This document shows positions 23,762-35,700 of a stretch of DNA of 64,000 bases, piece by piece. Source of the DNA: Planococcus citri (lineage: Eukaryota; Arthropoda; Insecta; Hemiptera; Pseudococcidae); NCBI RefSeq assembly GCF_950023065.1, contig NC_088680.1:66191350-66255349 (forward strand), in the 5' to 3' direction. Every line of letters starts with the position of its first letter. Position 1 is the stretch's first letter. The notes under the pieces were generated by a model, which was not told the DNA's origin, searched no databases, and saw nothing but the letters and a program-made list of their open reading frames with translations. The position numbers and the translations under genes were made by a program.

Positions 23762-26700
23762 CTGCAAAAATGTATCTCTTACGTATGCTAATCTTACAAT
23801 TGGTATTATATGAATACATATGTCAAATTGACTTACGATGTCTTGGCAAACGTGGTCAGTAAATTGGTCAGCGTATCTACTATTTTTCGATCGTTCGGCT
23901 GTATTCGAGCCATAGTTTTACCAGCCATTTCTTCATTGTAGCACCAGTAGCTGTAGTCAGCACCGTGGAAGGCACCTAGACAAAGATAATAGGTAACTGA
24001 TTGTCTGGTAGTTTGTGTGCTTATCTTCTTACGTATGATGTATCGAACAAATGTGATACCTGGTAATGGTTCTTTTAAAGATCGTTCAATTTGGGCTTTC
24101 ATGACGCATAATTTTCCATCGTAGTGAAAATTATACACGTATACCGAAGATGGAAGATCCGCTGAGATTACGTTTATCACTGAATCATAAACGTCTGACA
24201 ACGCAATATCCGTTAAAATCTGAAATAAAATTATACGAAGTTAGATAACGCATTGGAAAAATGTCAGCTTTCGCTAATAGATTCGAGAGGTCAGCTTGTA
24301 GATGTAAGAGGGGTCTTGGAGTGATTTGCCATACTGAAATGGACAATTTTGAATTTCTGTTTTGAACTCGAAATTGATTGAGTCTGGCAAACACAAAATG
24401 TAAACGTATTTCATCGATGGAATTTCAAACGAATAAATACTATACTTACATCGCATAGAACTGATTGTGAAGCAGTTTCTATCGACTCGCCAGCTAAGTA
24501 GAAATTTTCAACTTCTTTTTGTATGCGTTTCAATTCATCTTCGTTCAGTGCAGCAGCCCATCCCCAACAATTTTGTTGAATCGCTTTATAAAAACAAGTT
24601 TTCAAAGGAGTGTTCAAAGCACCTGCACAGAAAAACAAACTTATAGGCCTAAGACTTTTCGTGATATTAGTAATACGATGAACTACTTGATTTTGGATTC
24701 CGCTAAACCGACTTACGCAGCGTCACTAAAGTAATGCAAGCTTCTCTTTCACTGAATCCTATGATAATCGGAACACGGTTCGTTGAAGGGATCAGTTTTT
24801 CTGGTGATACAGGAAGTGGTGAATTCTCACCTGGCTCTGGAGTGAAGAGGAATGGTGACTGAGGGTAAACTTGAATCGTAGTCTAATTAGCATATAACAG
24901 AATCAATGTCTTTTGATCTTGACGAAAAAATATTTAAACAACAGTATCGTCCTACTGTATTGAACAAATATTCCGGTCTTGTCAAAAATAAACGGGAAAG
25001 CTCTACGCTTTTGTAAAAGTTGAGCAGTTTTTTGTTGTCATCTGGTTTTCCATCGTAACCGAGCATTTGAGCGATTTTGTAAGCGACAGAAGCATTTTCC
25101 ATCAAACAAATTGCTACTGGAATGAAAGCGTAACAGCCCATGAGAATCGCTTTGTGATATAAACCTGTGATCGAGGTGTGAATAAGTCGTAAGTGATCTG
25201 AGGAATTTTTTACTATAGCTTTCGAGTGCAGAAAAAAATCCATTGGGTATCTACCTTTAGCCAAAGGTGACAATAACATGAAATGAACTATTACGGAACC
25301 AGCGCTGCTGCCCATCAATGTTATGTTGTCAGGATCTCCTCCAAAAACACTGATATTTTCTTTGATCCATTGTAGACTCAGTATTGCGTCTTTCAATCCT
25401 TGATTTCCAGAACACACTTTCAAGTTTAAATTGAGATATCCTAAAGACGTATGAGCACATAGTAATTAAGATGCTGTCTTATTGTCAATGACATATTTTG
25501 TATATCATCAATACAGTATGACACAAAAGTATAGTGCCCGGTGGCTTTTATTTCCAAGTGGAAAGCGCTAGAGAGATTAATGAAGCGGAGTTGAGTAGGG
25601 AAAAACGAGGGCTTTCAAAAGCGACTTTGAAAATTTCAAGCCCATGCACAGGGTGTCCGCAAATTTAAAACCGGTTTGGTCAAATAATTCAAACTGGTTT
25701 TTATTGGCGCAATGTATTCTACACACTAAGGCGACAAAAACGTGATATGAATTTTCAAACCCGGTTCATTAATTTCCAAACAGTTGACAAAAAATACCCA
25801 AAAATTGTAGATAAGTAACCTTATAGAAAAAAGCTTGAAACAAAAGTTGTAGAGCGTGAAAAATTATACAGTTGTTCTGTTGTTAGGTATGACGAAATGA
25901 ATATGTTAGGTACCAAGTCCGAAATTGTACAATTCGGGGATAGTACAGCCAATTTTGTACCATCTCCGAAGTGTCCGGACCAAGCGTGAATATTACTTTT
26001 TCATCGGGCTTTGTTCGTACCATGCCCGGAGGGTCCGGACAAAGTGTTTGACTTGGTACAATTTGTGTTGTGCAAAGTCCGATATAAAGTTTTATAATGA
26101 AGGAATTCGAATTTCATGCCTTTATTCAAAAATTCAAACCTTGACATTTTATTCAAGTACAAAACGAAGGCGTTTTATTTTTTGATTTATAAATTTTCAA
26201 AAGCTTTTGCACTCGCATTTACCTATTTTATTATTCCAAAACTGAAATTTTTTAAAATTTATTTTTAAAATTTTTCAAATCTTAAAACCAGAAAAATTAT
26301 CTTTTTGCATCTAAAAATAATATAGGTACCTCCTATTGGGATAAGCCAATTATTTAGTTCTTGAATTAGGAATTTTCGAGAGCTTCTGCCCTCGCTTCGC
26401 ACAGTTTCATCAAAATCGGTTCAACCGTTCCTGAGAATTTTTTTTTTTTAAAGTTCAATTTTAAATGAATTCGTGTGCCAAGTCATTACTTAAAATACTT
26501 AAGTACTCGTACATATGTGAAAAATCCGAATGAGGTGAAAATTTGCACATAAAATTTAATTACTCAGCAACGGCTGAACTGATTTCGATGAAACTTGAAA
26601 TCTCACTAGGTTTGCTCGATTCCTATCAAGTAGGTACTAATACGACCCTCAATTTTTTGTGAGTCATTCATGAACGAATTGATCAATTTTTTGAAAGAAC

Positions 26701-29700
26701 CATTCGCCAACGAATCGATCAATTCTCTAATTTATGAATAAATTCGTTCGCGAATGAGTCACTAATACGAATCAAATCGTTCGTGAATGATTCACAAACA
26801 AATGTCAATTCGTTCGCGAATGATTCAGAAAAAGTAATTCAATTCGTTCGCGAATGATTCAGAAAAAGTAATTCAATTCGTTCGTGAATGATTCATTGAA
26901 AATTGAGTAAATGAATCGATTCGTTCGCGAATGATTCACTTGTACGATTCGATTAGTTCGCGAACGAGTCACTTGTACAAATTTATTCGTTCACGAACGA
27001 GTCACTTATACGAATCAGTTCGTTCGCGAATGAATGTTTAAATAAAAGTGAATCAATTCGTTCGTAAGAAATTTTTATTTTACGAAAAGTCGGTCTTCTC
27101 ACGCTCAATGCGTGAGAGTTTTTTTTTTCTTGAGAAATGAGCATAGCAATATTTGAATCTTTAAAAATTCCCCAAAAATCAACAAATTAATTTCAGCACC
27201 CGAAAATTTTGCTGAGGTGTATTTTAGAATCATCTTTAAATTTCTTTTTATTCGGTTCAATATTTATGGAATAAAGGGATGTAAAATTTGAATTCATTCA
27301 TTATAAAACTACATTTCGGACTTTGCACAACATAAATTGTACCAAGTCGAACACTTTGTCCGGACCCTCCGGGGATGGTACAAACCAAGTCCGACGAAAA
27401 AATAATATTCACGCTTGGTCCGGACACTTCGGAGATGGTACAAAATTGGCTGTACCAACCCCGAATTGTACAATTTCGGACTTGGTACCTAACAAATACA
27501 CGTAAACGCACAAGCTTCTTAGTGGACTGTAATGGAATAATAACACAGTAAAATATTTACAAGTAACAAAGTTACCTACGTGGTAACGAGATAAAATATA
27601 ACAACTTCGAGGAGGGGGGGGGGGGGGGAATAGACGATAATTTATCAAGTACTAGCAAGTACTTCAAATAGAAATACCTTTACGTACGAATGTACGTTTC
27701 AATCGAGATATTATCCTTAAAACATAGGGGAAAGTCCCCTAAAAGTGCGCAGTCTCCTAATAGTGCGCAGCGCCATATCTCGCGATTGGCACCACTGAAA
27801 AATTCATGAGGTAGCTCATTTGAAAGAGCGTGTCGTGACGATTATTTTGATGTATCATACAAGCCATTTGGCTAAATTTTACGCGTGCAAAGTCAAAAAA
27901 TGTGAATTTTCAATTTCTGATGTAATTTTTTTTTTTGAAAAGTTGACAATTTGTATTGCTCTTGTTGAATTGCAAAAATTTATGAGATAACTTATATTAT
28001 ATCATTTTGTAGGGAATTTTATCCTCTTTAATATTGTTGTAAAAGTTTGAAAATTCATCCTTTAGTTTTCTTGAAAATGATTTTTAAAGAAATAGAGGAT
28101 ATTTTTGAACCATGGATTCCCAATAGTGCGCATCCTAGAAAATCTGTAAACACGCTTGTGTTTTTCACTACCTGACTTTTGTTTTGATAGAATGGAGTGT
28201 TAAATACCTGTAAAAAGCTAAAGGGTGTTAGTTTTCAGTGAATAAACATTCCTAAGAGTGAAAGAATACTTGAACAATGGGCTTTCTTTGCAGAAATAAG
28301 CTCACACATAACCCCTACTCATAGTAAAACATATTTTCGCAATTTTTGTGAAGTACTGATGTTTTTTATATCTGTTCTCAGTGTTCTCGTGATAATGAAA
28401 CGTATTATTGCGATATTTGTCAAGAATTAATTTTTTTGAAGTAAATTTACGCATCGCGCACTATTAGGAACCCTACTGCGCACTTTGAAGGAGCCCATGG
28501 CTCCTAATAGTGCGCATTTGACATTTTTTACTCAAGGTAGGATTTCTCAGCCAGTTATCAATGAAAAATTTTGAAACTCTGGAATTATGTAGCTGAATGA
28601 TACAGCTACAACATATCAAAAAATCACGATCCTAGGTAACTTTGCGGTGGAATGACAGCGATTTTGGTACTAAGTGCGCACTATTGGGAGACTTTCCCTT
28701 ACACCCACCGAAAGGTAGGTCATTAACTTTCAAAAAAAAAAAAAAAAAAAATTAAACAACTTAGGTGGAAATAAACCAAAAAAACAAAAGTCGTAGCAGT
28801 CTGCCGCTACGTAAGAGCCAAATTTTTGTGCCAGAAACATTGAGGGCTCTTGAACTACTCCCACCCTCGCTTCGCTCCTGTGCTTCGCCTGTATTTGGGG
28901 GGACTTTGTCCCCATTGCACCCCCCTTGGGCTTCGCCCAATTACCTCCTGCTGATGTCTTTTTTTCGTGTTCTGCGCTTCACTTGAACTACTCGCACCAT
29001 CGCTTCGCTCCTGTGCGCCAGTGTTGGGCTACACCCCCCTTGGGCTTCGCCCAATTACCTCCTGCTAATGTCTTTTTTTCGTGTTCTGCGCTTCGCTTGA
29101 ACTACTCGCACCTTCACTTCGCTCATGTGCTTCGCCTGTGTTTGGGGGGGACCTCGTCTCCCCTGCAGCCCCTTGGGCTTTGCCCAAATCACTCCTTCTG
29201 CGATTTCTTTCTTATGTTAGAGGGGAGAGTCCCCCAGCACCCCCCTTGGGCTTCGCCCAACTCTCTTCTTCCTCCTTCAAAAAATGTGGTAACAAACCTG
29301 TCTTGACCCTGAAACAGGTCAAATGGGGGTGGAAGGTTGAAACTGACAAAAGGCACTTCGGATACATCCTCCTACTGTACTGTGAAAATTTGAGCCCTCT
29401 AGGTCAATTTGGAAGGGCTATAGGCTTTCCTAAACGTCAAAAAAACGCGTTTGACCCTAGAAAGAGGTCAAATAAGGTTGGAAGGTTGAAACCTGCAAAA
29501 GGCACTTCGGATACCTCTTCCCATTGTACTGTGAAAAGTCGGACCCTCTAGTTCAATTTGGAGCTTTGACTATATATACATGGACTACTATCTTCATTGT
29601 CGCCGATGAAGCCGAAGTAATAGAGGTACTAGATCGGGAGCATCGGGAATTTTCATGCGCGCGCAGGAATCCGAACCACCCTCGCACCTTCCAATCACGG

Positions 29701-32700
29701 TGAACCACGGAGCGACGAACACCCTCCTACGTTCCAACGACCGCTACGCTCGTTGCAACGAAATCTCGCGCATGCTCAGAGCCCATGTCCCGATCTAGTA
29801 CCTCTATTGCTTTGGCTTCACGATTCCCGTTCAACAACAATAGGAGATAGCAGTCCATGTATATATAGTCAAAGATTTGGAGGGGCTGTAGGCTTGGCTA
29901 AAGGTCAAAATTTTCAAAAAATGTAAAATGGATGAAAAAATCCACTTTTTGACCCTGCAGAAGGGTCAAATGGGGTTGGAAGGTTGAAACCTACAAAAGG
30001 CACTTTCGATACATCCTCCCAATGTACTGTGAAAATTTGGACCCTCTAGGTCAATTTGGAGGGGCTGTAGGTTTGCCTAAACGTCCAAAAACACGCAAAA
30101 ATCCACTTTTTTGACTCTGGAGAGGGGTCAAATGGGGTTGGAAGGTTGAATCCTGCAAAAAAAAGCACTCAAGAGGCACCCTCTCATTGTATTCTGAAAA
30201 TTTGGACCACCCAGGTCAATTTTAGGGGTGAGGGGGTCAAAAATAGTGGTAAAATGTGGTTTTTCCCAGCTGAAATGGGGTGGGGATGACCTAGGAAGCT
30301 GAAATTTGGATATGTTGATCAAAATGGAGGTATTGACCTATGGTATGATTTTGGACCATTTTTGTTCATTTGGGGCCTTATTATGCTTCTCCAAAAAAAT
30401 GACCTTTCTGTAATTTTCAACTTTGACCCTTGAAACTTCGAGGGTCAATTCTAGGTCCTAAATGAACCCCACTTCCCAAGTTTGACTTTATTTGATCAAT
30501 TAGAACAGGTTCCAGGTCATGAAATGTAAAAATTCAAGTTTCGGTGAAACTTCTATATATAAATAGATTGCCCCCATACATTACGCAGCCCATGATATTT
30601 CACTGACTATTTGCGGACCGACTTAGGTTTGCACTAGCAGGGGCACGCTCCATTTCTTCCACGTGTTCTCACAGCAGCTTACTGCTGGGCCATGAGAAGA
30701 AGGTATATACTCCACCAGGTTGGAAAAAGACTTATATTTAGGCTTGTAATTCGATTTTCAATTTTTGAGGAGAGCTCCCCACTCGAGTGTATGTTTTTTA
30801 GATATTCCCCAGACTTTTTCCGCCATCAAAAAAATATTTTCATCGACTTCGTGAGAGGTGAGGAGCTCGATTCGCTCGTGCATGTACTGCCAAGTTGATG
30901 AAATCGGATAATGCGGGTCCTTAGTGGTGTTTTGCCTTATGTACTCACTGCGTTGGCTTGTTTTTGAATGTCTGTAGTAGGAGAAAACAGAACAGACTTT
31001 TTGCAGCCCGGTACCGGGCTGCAAAAAGTCTGAGGTTTCGTCACCGAATTCCATGAGACTCGAAAAATTGGCTGAATATGAGGTGTTTGTGGGGCAACAC
31101 AGTCCAGTGCTAGGACAAACGTCCGAGCAGTCTGACTGAAAAGACGCTGTGGATAGAGTGGGCATAGGTGAAAGGACGACGATGAAAAATATTTGTAATC
31201 ACGTACTAAATAGGTCGTTCAAAAAAGGACAAAATCCATCATGTCCTTGAATATGTCCGAACTCAATTTATTATTGGAAAAATAGAGAACTGCACCAAAC
31301 AGGACGTCGGTCCTATTTTAATCATGTTATATCTGTGTATATTTTTTGTTATCTGCTACAAGTCTTCTCTAGGCCGAATAGGCGAGTGTGCAACGAAGTA
31401 ATAGACAGGCACACACGCGCGGGGGTGTAGATAAGAGATAAGAACCAGTGCTAAATACGTTCGGCTCGTGAAAACGCCATTTTGTTCGCTTGATAACGAG
31501 ATAGAAAACTCAGCCGAAGCATTTCAAGTTAGATTATGCTCAAGTTAATAATGCATAGTGCTGAAGTGTTGAAGATAGGTCGCAATCGTGTCTGTGTTTG
31601 CTAAAATGGTCGTTCGGATGTTCGGAGATTGAAAACCGAATTTTTTTTTTCTTACGAAGTTGTGGTTTAAAAAGTGCCGAATAGTCGAAAGTACACCTAT
31701 GTTGGTTGTAATTATTAAATAATACGGATTTGATATTTAACGGATGTGAAAGTGTCCATGTGAGACAGGGACAAAGTTGTTGAAAACCACTGGCTAGGTG
31801 TACAGGTTGATAAGGCTGGAACCAACAGCACGGACGTGTATAAATAAGGTAAAGATAGTGCATTTTTATTTAGTTTCACCTCTGTGCATGCCATACTTGA
31901 CTTGATATGTTGTCCATGGGGCAAAAGGTCGTTAAGGACAGCTTAAAATGGATGTCCACAGTTCAGGTAGTGTGTCCTGAAATTTGGGTGATAGATAATT
32001 TGAGTAGCCACTTAAAATGAAAGTAATGGTCGTTTGAAGAAAGACACAAATTAGTCTATAATTAGCTACTCATATATGTCGTTAATACAACCATAGTAGA
32101 AAAGACGAATCGGACGTTATAGAATCGGACGTTATAGGTGGTGGTCCGGACACTGCTTATATGGTCGAGATGAGTGTTCGAAAAAGTTTTATGTTTTTGC
32201 ACTAATATCGGACAAGTGCACGGACGAACCTACATGTGACGGACGTGCTGTGCTTTCATAGCTGGATGTGTAAAGAAAATAGCTTTGTTCTGAGTAAGGA
32301 GATGAGTCTCTATCTCTCTAAGATGGACACTAGATGCTGGGGCACAGACAAAGGTTGCCTGGCTGTGATATTTCTACTGGTTGTTTGAAAAATGGTCAAA
32401 CGGACGGAGAGGACTTTGGCCTATATGTCGTTTTTTTTTTCTCGGATGTGTTATTTATGTTTTTTGGCATTTCTTTTTTATGCCGTTGTGTCGTGAATTA
32501 TTTTTTTTGTGTGTGTGGAATTTTTTGTTTGTTTTTTTTTTTAATTCAAAAAAGATTTTTTGCCAATGGTGGCATAGTGTTGAGGTCGTTGCGACTTAAA
32601 AGCTAGAAAGGTAATGAATTGAAAAGTCTCAGACAATAAAAAAGTTGATAAAATAACAATTGGTCGATATAAACTTATGGTGTTGATTTATTTCTCCAAC

Positions 32701-35700
32701 ACCAAGTGAAAAATGTGCGAGTGAACAAATGGTTGGTCCAGTGAGAGTGAGAAATAGCCGAACTTCCCAAAATGCGGGATGAGAGACTGGACTGAGTAAC
32801 AGTCGAACGGACGTGTCTGGCACTCGGACGACGGACGGTGCCTGGCTCGGACGAACGGACGTGTCTGGCACTCGGACGACGGACAGTGTCTGGCTCGGAC
32901 GACGGACAGTGTCTGGCTCAGACGAACGGACGGTGTCTGGCACTCAGGTGAACGGACGTGTCCGGCACTAGGACGAATGGACAGGCCCGGCACTCTGATG
33001 AATGGACGGTGTCCGACACTCGGATGAACGGACGGTATCTGGGACTCGGACACGACAGTGTCCAGACCACAAGACGGACAATGTCCTCTAGTAGGACAGG
33101 TCTCAGACTCGGACAGCAGGACAAAGTCCTGGGGCAGGACAGGTCAGGGACATCCACTGGCCATGGGGTCCTGACCTGTGGCCAAATAGAAATTCAATTG
33201 AATGGACGTACTATGAAGGACGTATAAAAAGACAATACGTTAATTGTCTGAGTCTGGCCGATTTTATGGACGTCGTATAGGTACCCACCCAACAAATGAA
33301 GAATGACCAACTCATCAAGATGGACACCAACAGTCGCAGTCAAACCCCTGAAGGAAGGATATCAGCGATGTAGGACACTGGATAGCGGACAAGTTCAGAC
33401 ATAGCACTTAAGTATGTTATTTTTCTTTTATGTGACGAATGTAACTCCATCATTTCATGTATTATGTGTTATTTTTATTATTCCATGTATTATGTGTTAT
33501 GTTTAACTCGCGATGATTGTCGATAATTTTAGAAGATACTTCTGCGGACGCATTGACGGTTATACAGGCAACAGAGGTTGTCTGGACGGACGAAGCGGGG
33601 CAGTGGGTCCTCGATACTCTCTGATCGGACGAGTCGATCCTTTTTAGGCTTCGACGCCCAGACGCGCCCTCTGGCCACGCGGGTCACCGTAGCCGGGGCA
33701 TATGTAGAGGGTATTCGAGGACCACAATTACTCGCCATAGCAGGGAACTTTATGCCCTCGGTCGGAGGCAGCACTGCTTAGCAGCGCGCTCTGGTCGGAC
33801 TAGTTCCACCAGAGCAGACGACGGCCGAAACGGATGGCTATGTCCGCCTCACAGTTTTCTGATAGTCGCTTTAGGTAGAAGTTATAAGTTCATTGTTGTT
33901 CTTGTACAAAGTTGTAATCAAGTATTGTGCAATAAATCTCTGAAAGGAATATTGTGTTGACTTGTTTACTGTTAGTTAGTGGTGAATCCTTGTCTAAGTG
34001 TATATTAGGTAAGTTGGACGTGAGCTTACTCCAACCACTGAACTCTATACTCTTACACTGGAACGCTTACGATACCACGTGACCCGATCGAGCGCGTTAG
34101 AAAGAGATAGATATATGTTAAGACGTTCTTGTCCTTGTCTAGCGCGTTGGTAAGTATTGCGTATTCATTTCATCCGTACAGTAGCGTGATTTTTTTTTTG
34201 TTTTTTGTTTTAATTTTTGCAATTTTTTGTAGAATTTTTTTATTTTATACGAGTATTGATATTAAAGATCACTTTGAGACATTGGCGATCGTAGGAATTG
34301 AGAAAATTGCTTTTAAAAAATGAACTATTTACAAAAGTGTACCAGATAAGTACTTCAAGTTGAAATATTATAATTTGTAGCAGTACTTATTCAATAAAAT
34401 TTAAAAACTCATGATCTGGAAATCGAAATAATTCAAATTAGAAATTTTATTTACGTGAATATTGAATAATTTGAATTTTCCAGCAATTCTATATTTATGT
34501 ACTACATTATAATAAATAAACGAAATTACCTATTATGCAGCTGTGTTGTGTAGGCTAGATACATGAAAAAGTGACTAAAAAAGGAAAACAGGTACATGAT
34601 TGAAAATTTTTGAAGAATTTATCACTCAATGAAGCCTCAAACTCATTCAAGAGCTACACAAGACGAAGAATGCACAAATACATCTTTAAAATTGAATGAA
34701 ATCGGAAACTAATGTTTTCTTTATAATTTTAAATCCAGAACTCCAGAAGTTGTTCATTTTCCAATTCATTTATTAAATAGGTTGAGGTTGAACCTAATTT
34801 AAATTTTAAATCAAGTTTTGAGGGGAAAAAATGAACTCAGATTTTTTAACTCCTTCATTTATTTATCTGTGATAAGATAACGGATATATTTTATTTATTC
34901 TTCAAAAATTTTCAATCGTGTACCTTGTTTTCCTTTTTTAGTCACTTTCCAAGTACCTTCCCTACACAGCTGCATAAGCACTTTGAAATTTTTTTACCAT
35001 TATAAATGTCTCCGTTGTAATATATGAAATGAAATCAATTTTTACCATGAAAAAAAAACGTGAAAAGTTAGGGTCATTAATGTAATTTTCAAAAAGCCTT
35101 AAAGTTCTGTTACGAAACATAATTTCAACTTGAAGTACCTTGTTCACTTTTGTAAATAATTCATTTTTTGAAAGCAATTTTCTGTATTCCTAGGATCGCC
35201 GATGTCTCAATTTCATCTTGAAATATTAATAATCGTATAAAATAAAAAAAAATCAGCAAAAAGTTGCAAAAATTAAAAAAAAAAACAAAAAAAATCACGC
35301 TACTGTATGAATGAAATGAATACGCAACGCGCTAGACAAGGACAACAACTTCTATTCATATAGCTATCTCTTTCTAACTTGCTCGACCGGGTAGTTTAAC
35401 ATTGGACCATATGGAGTGTAAGCGTTCCAGTGTAAGAGTATAGAGTTCAGTGACTCCAACCCATCTGTGGGAGAGTAAGTCTAAGTCAGTGTTTACCACT
35501 ACAGTACCATGCCCGGAGGGTCCGGACAAAGTGTTCGACTTGGTACAATTGTGTTGTGCAAAGTCCGAAATATAGTTTTATAGTGAATGAATTCGAATTT
35601 TACACCCCTTTATACCACACATATTGAACCAAATAAAAGGAAATTTAAAGATGACTCTAAAATACACCACCAGCAAAATTTTCAGGTGCTGAAATTCATT

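Larger units (their letters stand above)
30331..33974. other. Unassigned block inside the intron insertion
   Basis: A distinct, less AT-rich block. It contains a 40-bp perfect palindrome (30,993), a GGACG-rich minisatellite (32,780-33,160), a GC-rich segment (33,540-33,840) and AATAAA near 33,930. It may be a degenerate retroelement, but no gag, protease, RT or integrase motif is visible. Confidence 0.4.

Noticed and set aside
28765..29551. Pro/Ser/Leu-rich plus-strand ORFs
   Set aside because: They translate the CTTGGGCTTCGCCCAA minisatellite and overlap each other in different frames.
32334..32606. Cys/Phe-rich ORF as a small membrane protein
   Set aside because: It runs through T-homopolymer tracts in a degenerate repeat block with no family match.
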